Positions 1 to 7,839 of a stretch of DNA of 64,000 nucleotides are shown here, in pieces. How positions within the stretch are numbered: position 1 is the first letter of the stretch; the number at the start of each line of letters is the position of its first letter. The stretch lies in NCBI GenBank assembly GCA_946405575.1, contig CAMJHP010000001.1, positions 92,619 to 156,618 on the forward strand, written 5' to 3'. The translations under genes and the position numbers were made by a program. Under the pieces are notes generated by a model. It was not told where the DNA came from. It saw only the letters and a program-made list of their open reading frames with translations, and searched no databases. Source of the stretch: an uncultured Bacteroidales bacterium (GTDB taxonomy: Bacteria; Bacteroidota; Bacteroidia; Bacteroidales; F082).

Positions 1-2869
1 TTGAGTCTTGGCTGGCATAGAGGTAGCCCTTGCCTGAAACGAGGTTGAACTGGTTCGGGTCGTAATTAATCCACTCCTTACCCTCGTCGTCGCCTGCCTC
101 ATTGAAATAGTACAGGTCGAAGGCTTCGGTAATCATACCGTCAATGGTAGTGGGATCCACACCGTTCTCTCCGCTGTTGAAGGGGAATGCGATAAGGCTG
201 TAGTTGCCTTTGCCTCCCTTGTGACCAACAATGTTGAGGGTATAGGTCTCAGTAGTGGCTTCAACTTTTTTCTTGTAGAAAGAGAAAGTCTGGCCAGCGA
301 TGTTTCCAGTAGTGTTTGTATAGCATCTCCAATCTTGTGAATTGTAAATACCAAGATAACGAGAAGTGGCGACATTCTTAAGATAACCACTTTCATTATC
401 AAGAACGAAAACATTGTTGGCATCCGTTCCTACGCGAACTCCATTGTTGGAGTTGGTGCAATACAGCCAAGTCTCAGTTTCACCATTCGGATAGAAGGTA
501 TAACCATCATCAGTAATGCTGATGTTCCACTGGAGGTTGGCAGCAGGTTCGGCCGACAGCGTGCCTTCAACCACAGTAACAGCAACAGCGGCAGGTGCGC
601 CATTACCACCATCAACAGGCATAGCATAAGTGTCGCCGTTGTCACCCACGATGACGAAAACATCGTCCTCAGTGAGGTCAGCAAGGTTAGTCAGCACCCA
701 AGTGCCAGGAGTTACAGGAACGTCCTCAACAGCCGTAGCGCTGATGGTAACATTCTCGCCAGGCATTTCGAAGGTGTAGGTGAAGTCGTCGGCAATATCA
801 TTGACATGGTTCACACCATTCACCATCAAGGTTTCCATTACATAACCCTCGTTGGCAACAATGCTCAGCATGATTCCGTCGCCTTCAGTCACTTGAATCT
901 CGCCGTCACCTTCCATGACCATTTCGTCATTCACGAAGGTGATGAGCTCGAGGTTCTCGAAAGGCTCAACCGTCAGGGTGTATTGCTGAGGTTCAGTGTA
1001 TTCAGCAAGAGCGATGTTGCCCAAACCGACATTGCCACTGACCTTTTCAGTGTAGATCCACTTGATATAACGAACGTTTTCGCCCAAGTTGGTGAACTCT
1101 TCGTTTTGGGTTCCGCTTATTTCAGTGTAAGTCTTCAAATCAGTGAAAGTAACACCATTTTCTGACGTCTGCACTTTAAAAGAACCTCCAGAGAAGCTGT
1201 TGTTCTTGATATCGAAAGTGAGGGTGCCGGGGCGCTCGTTGAATTGGAGCAGCAACCAGTCGCCAGTGTTGTCGAATTTCAGTTGGGTATTAGGATTAGT
1301 CGATGCGTTATAATCCGAGCCGAGACCTTCCTGGTAGAGACCATCTGTCTCTTCAATGGCAGCCTTGCCGTCGTTAAATGAGAAGGGCAGTTCAGCGTAT
1401 GTGGGAGCCACATATTCCTCTTGGTTGACAGTGACGATGGCATAAACTTCTTCCAAATTATCATCAAAGGTATATACCTTCATGTAAGCCGTGCGGGCTG
1501 CGCCGTTGTTGGCATCGATGATGTAATCGAGGGTGTAAGTATCATTGTTTTCATTGATTTCAGCATTAATCCAATCAGGATCGTTGCCTTCGAGTTCAAC
1601 GCCATTGGCATCGCAGAAATAGTAATCGAAGCTGATGAAGTTTTCGATGTTTTCGTAGGTGATTGCAAGGGCGCCGTCAGCACCTTCAGCAGGAGCATTG
1701 ATGGTGTTGGGAGTCACGGTCACGATAGGATCAACGACGGCAGGATGTGTCAAAGAAACCAGTTGGCAATCTTGACTGAACTCGTAAGTCGAACCATATT
1801 TGGTCAAATTGCCATAAACCACGACGATATCATTAACTGCAACGTTAGCAGCCTCTGTCCCACCGCAACGATAAGCACGAAGAGTAGCGCTATTACCAAC
1901 TTCATCAACGATATCAAATGTGATGTTTCCATAAGTTGAATTATACGCAGTTACAATCTCCGAAACAATACCTGTGGCATACACGCCAGTAACACCCACA
2001 TTGGCATCAATGGCAGCGCGGGCATCAGCCACAGTGTAAGGATCTTCTAATGTGCCGGCATGGTTCAAAGTGATGAAAGCGTATTCGGCAGCGGCAACAG
2101 CACTGTTGTCATATCCAGATTTGGCAGCCATGGCCTTAATGGTCGTATTAGTACTGACATTGATAGCTCCAGAATAAACCGTGCTGTTTGTGGTAGGATC
2201 TTGGCCATTGGTAGTGTAGTAAATCGTGGCGCCATCGGTAGTGCAGCTGATGCTCACGCTTTGAGCTTCAGTGTAAGTACCAGCAGCGGGGCTGAAGGTG
2301 GGAGTAGCGCAGGTGGGATTGCCGCCAGCATTGTAGTAATATTCAATCTTTGAAACCGTAATTAATCCATTACTAGAACCCGAAGCACATTCAAATTCAA
2401 TCTTATAATACTGATCGGCAGTAGGGTTGGCCAATGTCACAGTCTGAACACCTGTCGATTTAGTATAAGTACCTGCTTCAGTCCAATTAGAACCATTTGA
2501 ACTGCTATACAATTTAATTGAGTTAATTTTACTAGCAGTGATTGCATCGATTGTCAAATCAACTTTAGTAATTGACTGACTGTATGCAATAGAAGTAGTG
2601 ACTGAACCTACCGAAGTGACATTTTTACGACCAAATTTGACATAATTCCAATTCTGACCATTCGTGTTACCATTTGCAACAGACCAGCTAAAATCGCCAT
2701 TGCTTGCAGTCCAAGCTGAAGTGTAGTCGTTATTTGTTCCATGAGTTCCACCGAACAAGCAAGTCGAATAGACTGCTTCGGCTCTTGTCTGTCCCCTCAT
2801 CCCCATCGGGATAGCGAGAATTACGAGCAGCGCGAGGGCTGCAGTTAGGATTGTAGATCTCCTTTTCAT
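1..2869 (-). CDS. Large secreted multidomain protein, 3' end outside window
   Basis: The frame is open from an ATG at 2869 to the window edge, giving 956 residues with no stop; the true C-terminus lies outside. An N-terminal signal peptide ends near MGMRGQ. Order of regions: a discoidin-like sandwich (about residues 30-170), a chitobiase-type C-terminal domain (about 178-260, with YYTTNGQDPT), an OB-fold-like segment (about 268-378), a BACON-like/Ig segment (about 381-481), a second discoidin-like region (about 520-625), an Ig-like repeat ending in FEMPGENVTISA (about 626-715), and a beta-trefoil-like stretch. The last visible residues, KGYLYASQDS, resemble modules seen near T9SS sorting domains. 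It is probably a surface or exported binding protein; the ligand is unknown. Domain assignments were made by eye, and no catalytic motif is visible. Confidence 0.8.
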   Translation of the reverse strand, partial: MKRRSTILTAALALLVILAIPMGMRGQTRAEAVYSTCLFGGTHGTNNDYTSAWTASNGDFSWSVANGNTNGQNWNYVKFGRKNVTSVGSVTTSIAYSQSITKVDLTIDAITASKINSIKLYSSSNGSNWTEAGTYTKSTGVQTVTLANPTADQYYKIEFECASGSSNGLITVSKIEYYYNAGGNPTCATPTFSPAAGTYTEAQSVSISCTTDGATIYYTTNGQDPTTNSTVYSGAINVSTNTTIKAMAAKSGYDNSAVAAAEYAFITLNHAGTLEDPYTVADARAAIDANVGVTGVYATGIVSEIVTAYNSTYGNITFDIVDEVGNSATLRAYRCGGTEAANVAVNDIVVVYGNLTKYGSTYEFSQDCQLVSLTHPAVVDPIVTVTPNTINAPAEGADGALAITYENIENFISFDYYFCDANGVELEGNDPDWINAEINENNDTYTLDYIIDANNGAARTAYMKVYTFDDNLEEVYAIVTVNQEEYVAPTYAELPFSFNDGKAAIEETDGLYQEGLGSDYNASTNPNTQLKFDNTGDWLLLQFNERPGTLTFDIKNNSFSGGSFKVQTSENGVTFTDLKTYTEISGTQNEEFTNLGENVRYIKWIYTEKVSGNVGLGNIALAEYTEPQQYTLTVEPFENLELITFVNDEMVMEGDGEIQVTEGDGIMLSIVANEGYVMETLMVNGVNHVNDIADDFTYTFEMPGENVTISATAVEDVPVTPGTWVLTNLADLTEDDVFVIVGDNGDTYAMPVDGGNGAPAAVAVTVVEGTLSAEPAANLQWNISITDDGYTFYPNGETETWLYCTNSNNGVRVGTDANNVFVLDNESGYLKNVATSRYLGIYNSQDWRCYTNTTGNIAGQTFSFYKKKVEATTETYTLNIVGHKGGKGNYSLIAFPFNSGENGVDPTTIDGMITEAFDLYYFNEAGDDEGKEWINYDPNQFNLVSGKGYLYASQDS

Positions 2870-2963
2870 TTTCTGTTTTGTTGATTTTTAATGATTAGTA
2901 ATATGTTATTTGATTGTATTTCAATGTTTTAATTAGATTTGTGGAAATCCTTTAAAGCGGGTG

Positions 2964-2971
2964 CAAAATTA
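2964..2971 (-). promoter_or_regulatory. Candidate -7 element for the large secreted protein
   Basis: On the minus strand the sequence reads TAATTTTG, matching the Bacteroidota TAnnTTTG -7 consensus, about 95 bases upstream of the start at 2869. No clear -33 TTG element was found. Confidence 0.4.
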
Positions 2972-3050
2972 GAAAAAAAAACTATGTTTTTAACACCAAT
3001 TAGAATTTTTTTTCGAAGTCCTCATCATCATTCATTTTCAGGAAAATGTG

Positions 3051-3058
3051 TACCTTTG
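3051..3058 (+). promoter_or_regulatory. -7 promoter element of mnmA
   Basis: TACCTTTG followed by CA matches the Bacteroidota -7 consensus. It lies only 5 bases before the ATG at 3064, so the transcript would have almost no leader. This argues against the in-frame start at 3046. Confidence 0.6.
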
Positions 3059-3063
3059 CAGCC

Positions 3064-4149
3064 ATGAATATTGCCGCATTGGTTTCGGGGGGTGTCGACA
3101 GCTCCGTGGTGGTGCCACTGCTGAAGGAGCAGGGCTACAATCCACATATCTTCTATATTAAAATAGGTATGGAAGGCAAAGAAGACCTGTCGAGCTGCCC
3201 GTCGGAGGAAGACATTGAAATCACGACCTACATCGCTAAGAAATACGGTTGCAAGTTCGACATTGTGGACTTGCAGCACGAGTACTTCGAGACCGTTGGA
3301 CGTTACACTATGGAGATGGTGCGCAAAGGCCTCACCCCTAACCCAGACGTAATGTGCAACCGTTGGATTAAATTGGGTGCCTTCGAGGAAAAGGAAGGTC
3401 ATAATTTCGACAAAATAGCCACAGGACATTACGCCCGCTCTTGGGAAGACGAGAATGGTTTTTTTTGGCTCGGCACAGCTGCTGATACCATTAAAGATCA
3501 AACCTATTTCCTGAGCCGCATCACCTATGCCCAGCTGAGTAAGGTCATCTTTCCCATCGGCGACATCCCCAAAACTGAAGTACGCCGATTGGCCGCACAA
3601 TACAAACTGCCAAGTGCAGAACGCCATGACAGTCAAGGGATCTGTTTCTTGGGCAAAATCAACTACAACGACTATATCCGCGAATACCTCGGCGAAATGC
3701 CTGGCGACATTGTGGAACTGGAAACAGGCAAGAAACTAGGACACCATAAAGGCTTTTGGTTCCATACCATCGGGCAGCGCAAAGGTCTTGGTCTTGGAGG
3801 CGGACCGTGGTTTGTAGTAAAAAAGGACATCCCGAACAACATCGTCTATGTGTCGCAGGGTTACGACCCCGTGGCGCAATACACCAACATTGTTCCCTTG
3901 GGCGACTTGCAACCTATGAATCCCTCCTTGCAGTTCGTTGACGGACAACGTGTTCGTTTCAAGATCCGGCATCAGCCCGAGTTCACCTATGGTACGATCT
4001 GTCTCACAGAACGTGGTGCCGACATCGTCTCGGAGGTGGCCATCTCAGGTGTGGCACCTGGGCAGTTTGGCGTGGTTTATCATGAGGTGGAGCCGTATGT
4101 TGTTGGTAGTGGCGTTATTTGCGAGTCGGAGGAGTCGTTGACGGGTTAA
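3064..4149 (+). CDS. mnmA: tRNA-specific 2-thiouridylase MnmA
   Basis: 361 residues. It installs the 2-thio group on wobble uridine 34 of Lys, Glu and Gln tRNAs, using ATP and a relayed persulfide. The N-terminal PP-loop SGGVDSS (residues 8-14) binds ATP. The two expected catalytic cysteines are present, in PDVMCNRW (near residue 97) and SQGICFLG (near 197). The C-terminal beta-barrel regions follow, including HTIGQRKGLGLGGG. Length is normal for the family. The start at 3064 is preferred because the -7 promoter element overlaps the upstream alternative start. Confidence 0.95.
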   Translation: MNIAALVSGGVDSSVVVPLLKEQGYNPHIFYIKIGMEGKEDLSSCPSEEDIEITTYIAKKYGCKFDIVDLQHEYFETVGRYTMEMVRKGLTPNPDVMCNRWIKLGAFEEKEGHNFDKIATGHYARSWEDENGFFWLGTAADTIKDQTYFLSRITYAQLSKVIFPIGDIPKTEVRRLAAQYKLPSAERHDSQGICFLGKINYNDYIREYLGEMPGDIVELETGKKLGHHKGFWFHTIGQRKGLGLGGGPWFVVKKDIPNNIVYVSQGYDPVAQYTNIVPLGDLQPMNPSLQFVDGQRVRFKIRHQPEFTYGTICLTERGADIVSEVAISGVAPGQFGVVYHEVEPYVVGSGVICESEESLTG

Positions 4150-4173
4150 ACTCGGGAAACAGCGGGCTTTCTT

Positions 4174-4195
4174 CTGCCCTCCCTACGGGACTTGG
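4174..4195 (+). repeat. REP-like hairpin upstream of RAYT gene
   Basis: The core TCCCTACGGGA (4180-4190) forms a TCCC/GGGA stem around TAC. The 22-bp surrounding sequence recurs in inverted orientation at 4692-4714, so the transposase gene between them is bracketed by inverted REP-like units. Confidence 0.6.
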
Positions 4196-4239
4196 CTGAG
4201 ACAGGCGAGCCAGACTAGAACACAGAAAACATAAACACT

Positions 4240-4689
4240 ATGGCAAACACCTACACAAAACTCAATATCCACATCGTGTTCCATATAAAAAGCACTGGCA
4301 TCTGCATAAAGAAAGAAGACCTGCCTCAAGTCTTCGCTTATATAGGAGGTATCATACGAAATGTTGATGGCTATCCTGTTACCGTTGGCGGCATAGAAAA
4401 CCAAATCCATATCTTAGCCACCATGCCGAAAACCATAAGCGTGTCCGAGTTTGTGCAGAAAATCAAAGCCAATAGCAGTAGGTGGATAAAGTCTCTTGGC
4501 AAATACTACGAATCGTTTGCCTGGCAAGAAGGCTACGGTGCATTCTGCGTCAGTCCATCGCTTCTGAAAAAGACCATACATTATATCGAGACACAAGAAG
4601 AACACCACAACAAAGAATCCGTACGTGCCGAATTCATACGATTCCTCCAAGAAAACGGCATCGAATTTGATGAACGTTATCTCCTCTAA
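4240..4689 (+). CDS. RAYT-type transposase (IS200/IS605-like Y1), variant HUH
   Basis: 149 residues of the Y1 transposase fold (REP-associated tyrosine transposase). Recognisable features are the N-terminal MANTYTKLNIHIVFHIKS strand, WQEGYGAF, and the tyrosine helix HYIETQEEHH that carries the candidate catalytic Tyr. The metal-binding HUH motif reads QIH in NQIHILA, so the first histidine is replaced by glutamine (codon CAA). The homologue at 40480 keeps HIH. Inverted REP-like hairpins flank the gene. Family members cut and join single-stranded REP DNA. The substitution suggests this copy is impaired or diverged, although all other landmarks and the length are intact. Confidence 0.8.
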   Translation: MANTYTKLNIHIVFHIKSTGICIKKEDLPQVFAYIGGIIRNVDGYPVTVGGIENQIHILATMPKTISVSEFVQKIKANSSRWIKSLGKYYESFAWQEGYGAFCVSPSLLKKTIHYIETQEEHHNKESVRAEFIRFLQENGIEFDERYLL

Positions 4690-4691
4690 CC

Positions 4692-4714
4692 CAGAGTCCC
4701 GTAGGGACGACAGA
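4692..4714 (-). repeat. REP-like hairpin downstream of RAYT gene
   Basis: The core TCCCGTAGGGA at 4697-4707 is the reverse complement of the core upstream of the transposase. The match extends into both flanks (CTG-C-C/TCCCTACGGGACT-TGG in the shared orientation). Confidence 0.6.
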
Positions 4715-4752
4715 CCAGTAAGCAGGCGACTTAAGTCCCTGCTCTTAAACAT

Positions 4753-5442
4753 ATGACAATGAGCAATATAAGCAATAGAATCCTCTACGAAGACAACCAC
4801 CTCATCGTGGTCAACAAGCTCCCCTCAGAAATCGTACAAGGCGACAAGACTGGCGACAAGTGCCTCCTTGATGACGTCAAGGAGTACATCAAGGTGAAGT
4901 ACGACAAGCCAGGCAACGTGTTTGCTGGCCTTGTCCATCGTATCGACCGCCCAGTGAGTGGTGTCGTGGTGTTCGCCAAGACGAGCAAGGCCCTGTCGCG
5001 TATGACGGTGAAGGTAAAAGACCGTGACTTCCGCAAGACCTATCTGGCTCTAGTAAAAAACCATCCACCTAAACAAGCCGATGTACTCGAGGACTACCTG
5101 GTCAAGAACGAGAAGATGAACAAGTCGTTCGTTGTGCCTGAAGGGACAAAAGAAGCCAAACTGGCACGACTCAGCTATCGTGTCATTGGAAAATCAGATA
5201 CATTCTATCTACTTGAGGTCGAGTTATACACTGGTCGTCATCATCAGATTCGCTGCCAATTGGCGCATATCGGATGCCCCATCCGTGGCGACTTGAAATA
5301 CGGTTATCCGCGCAGCAATCCCGATGCATCCATTAGCCTGCATGCCTGGCGCATCGCTTTTGAGCACCCTGTTTTAAAGAATCAAATCGTAATCACTGCA
5401 CCATTGCCTACAACGGCTCCTTGGACCGCATTCGAGGTATAA
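4753..5442 (+). CDS. RluA-family pseudouridine synthase
   Basis: 229 residues. The family isomerises uridine to pseudouridine in rRNA or tRNA. The catalytic motif HRIDRPVSG starts at residue 62, with Asp65 as the expected nucleophile. The C-terminal RluA landmark LYTGRHHQIRCQLAHIG is also present. No N-terminal S4 RNA-binding domain is seen, as in short RluA-type enzymes, so target specificity (RluA, RluC or tRNA-type) cannot be assigned. It starts 63 bases after the RAYT stop and may be read from an upstream promoter. ATGs at 4753 and 4759 are both possible starts. Confidence 0.9.
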   Translation: MTMSNISNRILYEDNHLIVVNKLPSEIVQGDKTGDKCLLDDVKEYIKVKYDKPGNVFAGLVHRIDRPVSGVVVFAKTSKALSRMTVKVKDRDFRKTYLALVKNHPPKQADVLEDYLVKNEKMNKSFVVPEGTKEAKLARLSYRVIGKSDTFYLLEVELYTGRHHQIRCQLAHIGCPIRGDLKYGYPRSNPDASISLHAWRIAFEHPVLKNQIVITAPLPTTAPWTAFEV

Positions 5443-5447
5443 AATAA

Positions 5448-6167
5448 TTATAGCAGGTTTACAATTCCTTTCAAGAAAATGAAATAGATACCACACACCA
5501 CGAGCAGTATACCGGCACAGCGATTCATTATTGTGGTACGTTGAGGATTAAAAAACACCTTCAGTTTAGCTGCTCCCCAAGCCTTTAGCAACTCACACAT
5601 CAAAGTGGTGCCAAGGATAAGAGCGAAAAACACTATCGTGTTGACCTTGTTGCCGCCCATACTGCCTGCCACAACTGCCACGGCAGAAAACCAAAAAATC
5701 CAGACAAATGGATTCAATAAGTTGAGAACAAACCCTTTACCGAGCATCAAAAGCCACGAAGGCTTGTCATCCTTTTTCTCCAATATCTCGTTGGTGTGTT
5801 TCTCTAAAATCGATTCCTTCTCCTCCACCTTTCGTCGAAAAGTGAAAATGCCGAACAACACCAAGATAACGCCCGCCCCAATACTAAACAGCGTCACTTC
5901 AAGCTCTGAGCGCATTACCACTTGCACCGAGGTCAGGATGTATAACGAAATGATGATGGCATCGTTCAAAACGACTCCTGAGATGAACCATGCCGCCGAC
6001 CTGAATCCCCGATGAAGGCTAGTCTGCACCAAAGTAATAAAGGCCGGACCCATATTCACAATTAAGGAAAGAAACAAACCTATTACGACGGCCCATATCA
6101 CAAAACTAAACGACCAGATACGGCTAAATTCAGGTAGTTTCTCAAAAATATCAGAAGTGTTTTCCAT
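5448..6167 (-). CDS. LysE-family amino-acid exporter-like membrane protein
   Basis: 239 residues with about six hydrophobic segments. The N-terminal NMGPAFITLVQTSLHRGFRSA region is typical of LysE/RhtB translocators, which export amino acids or their derivatives. A charged cytoplasmic stretch lies between segments three and four (RRKVEEKESILEKHTNEILEKKDD split by the turn). The ATG at 6167 is used; a GTG lies one codon upstream. It begins 11 bases after the GH3-like gene stop, so the two are likely co-transcribed. The stop is 5 bases from the convergent pseudouridine synthase stop. The transported substrate is unknown. Confidence 0.75.
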   Translation of the reverse strand: MENTSDIFEKLPEFSRIWSFSFVIWAVVIGLFLSLIVNMGPAFITLVQTSLHRGFRSAAWFISGVVLNDAIIISLYILTSVQVVMRSELEVTLFSIGAGVILVLFGIFTFRRKVEEKESILEKHTNEILEKKDDKPSWLLMLGKGFVLNLLNPFVWIFWFSAVAVVAGSMGGNKVNTIVFFALILGTTLMCELLKAWGAAKLKVFFNPQRTTIMNRCAGILLVVCGIYFIFLKGIVNLL

Positions 6168-6178
6168 CACTTAAACCA

Positions 6179-7762
6179 TTAAAATTCAATGTTTTTCACA
6201 TATTCCTTCCACATTTCAAGCCGTTTGCCTTTCAACACACGCGGAAACTTGGTAGCACCGCCCCATTTACCAATTTTCTGCTCCATAAATTCATAGAAAT
6301 ATTTGGTGGGGAGCACATCCACAAACAACTCCTTGATGGCTTGTGTACGCTCTACGGCATAATCATCGTTCAACTTGCACAGATGCTCGTCAATGAGTTT
6401 CAAAGCCTTCTGCTTGTCGATGGGCTCATCACAGCCTAAATACCAATGGTGTGCATACATCGTATCGTAACGAATGCCCGCCACTGTGAATTCGGTGATT
6501 TCAACCCCGAGTTCCTCTGCCATCATATCGACGGCACGGGTCATGTTGTCCTGCGAAAGATGCTCGCCCGTGATACTCAAAAACTGCTTGGTTCGTCCCG
6601 TAATAACAATTTCGCAATCCTTGGTATTGAGGAATTTTATCGTGTCGCCAATGAGATAACGCCATGTGCCAGCACAAGTGGAAAGCAACAAGGCATAATC
6701 CACACCTTCCTTCACCTCCGAAAGCAACAAAGTCTTAGGATGCTCCACAATGGCGCCTTCTTCATCGAAATTCTCCTCATTGAAAGGCACAAACTCGAAA
6801 TAGATGCCATTGTCGACCAAAAGCTGCATCACGCGCTTCTTCAGGTCAACTTGATAAGCGATGTAACCCTCTGAGGCCAAGTAACTTTCAACATAAATCA
6901 CTTCCTTACCAAAAATCCGCTCAAAACTCTTCTCGTAAGGCGCAAAAGCCACACCGCTATGCACATACACCATCAAATTCGGCCAAATGTCATGAATGGT
7001 CTTGAGGTTGTATTCCTTGATGATGCGTTCAAGAAGGATTTGTACCCAAGCCGGCACACCCACGATGACGCCAATGTCCCACTTGGGAGCGGCTTTTACC
7101 ATAAGGTCCATCTTCTCGGCCCAGTCTTTTACCTTCGAGATCTTCTGTCCTGGCTTGTAGAAAGCCTCGAACCATGATGGGATTTTCCCTGCTGAGATGC
7201 CTGAGAGGTCACCGGCATAATAGCCAAACTCTTCGTTGTATTGCAAGTCGGTGCTGCCACCAATCATCAGGACACCACGGTTGTAGAAACTCACAGGGAA
7301 ATCGTAGCGTGTGGCAGAAACCAACTGGCGTATGCCAGCGCGGGTGATTTTGTTATTCAAACCTTTGGTGATTGGAATGTATTTGCTGGCTGCCTCAGAG
7401 GTACCTGAACTCAATGCAAAATACTTGATTTTTCCGGGCCATGCTATGTTGCGCTTACCCTGTAAGTTAAGGTACCACCACTCGTCATGCATCTTGTTGT
7501 AGTCGAACACAGGTACGCGCTTGCGATATTCTTCAAGGATGTCTCTCGACAACAGAATCTCATCAAAATGATAGAACTTGCCGAATTCTGTAAACTGCGC
7601 CTTAACCAACAGTTTCCGTAACTCTCGCTTCTGTGCACGTATAGGGTCGGTGTGGTTTTGACGAATTTCGACTGGTATATTCTTAATCTCCGCAGCGGCT
7701 TTCACTAAAGCACCAACGACGGGAATGGGCATATTTTTTCTTCCAATAATCGGTAATTTCAT
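6179..7762 (-). CDS. GH3-family acyl-acid amido synthetase-like protein
   Basis: 527 residues matching the GH3 auxin-responsive-promoter family, ATP-dependent adenylating enzymes that in plants conjugate amino acids to carboxylic acids. Visible landmarks are ALSSGTSEAASKYIPITKG (phosphate-binding loop), VYVESYLASEGYIAYQ, and the C-terminal GRTKQFLSITGEHLS segment typical of adenylate-forming folds. The start at 7762 is chosen because the -7 promoter element (7785-7792) lies inside the longer in-frame extension. It is followed directly by the LysE-like exporter. Substrates of the bacterial members are not established. Confidence 0.85.
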   Translation of the reverse strand: MKLPIIGRKNMPIPVVGALVKAAAEIKNIPVEIRQNHTDPIRAQKRELRKLLVKAQFTEFGKFYHFDEILLSRDILEEYRKRVPVFDYNKMHDEWWYLNLQGKRNIAWPGKIKYFALSSGTSEAASKYIPITKGLNNKITRAGIRQLVSATRYDFPVSFYNRGVLMIGGSTDLQYNEEFGYYAGDLSGISAGKIPSWFEAFYKPGQKISKVKDWAEKMDLMVKAAPKWDIGVIVGVPAWVQILLERIIKEYNLKTIHDIWPNLMVYVHSGVAFAPYEKSFERIFGKEVIYVESYLASEGYIAYQVDLKKRVMQLLVDNGIYFEFVPFNEENFDEEGAIVEHPKTLLLSEVKEGVDYALLLSTCAGTWRYLIGDTIKFLNTKDCEIVITGRTKQFLSITGEHLSQDNMTRAVDMMAEELGVEITEFTVAGIRYDTMYAHHWYLGCDEPIDKQKALKLIDEHLCKLNDDYAVERTQAIKELFVDVLPTKYFYEFMEQKIGKWGGATKFPRVLKGKRLEMWKEYVKNIEF

Positions 7763-7784
7763 GACTCGCTTTTGAAAAACGGTG

Positions 7785-7792
7785 CAAAGGTA
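7785..7792 (-). promoter_or_regulatory. -7 element of the GH3-LysE operon
   Basis: The minus strand reads TACCTTTG, 22 bases upstream of the ATG at 7762. It sits back to back with the plus-strand promoter at 7805-7812. Confidence 0.55.
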
Positions 7793-7804
7793 ATGAAAAA
7801 GCCT

Positions 7805-7812
7805 TACTTTTG
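7805..7812 (+). promoter_or_regulatory. -7 element of the beta-helix protein gene
   Basis: TACTTTTG followed by CA matches the Bacteroidota -7 consensus and lies 27 bases before the ATG at 7840. The divergent promoters are separated by 12 bases. Confidence 0.55.
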
Positions 7813-7839
7813 CACCATATTCTTTCAAATCATATTACG

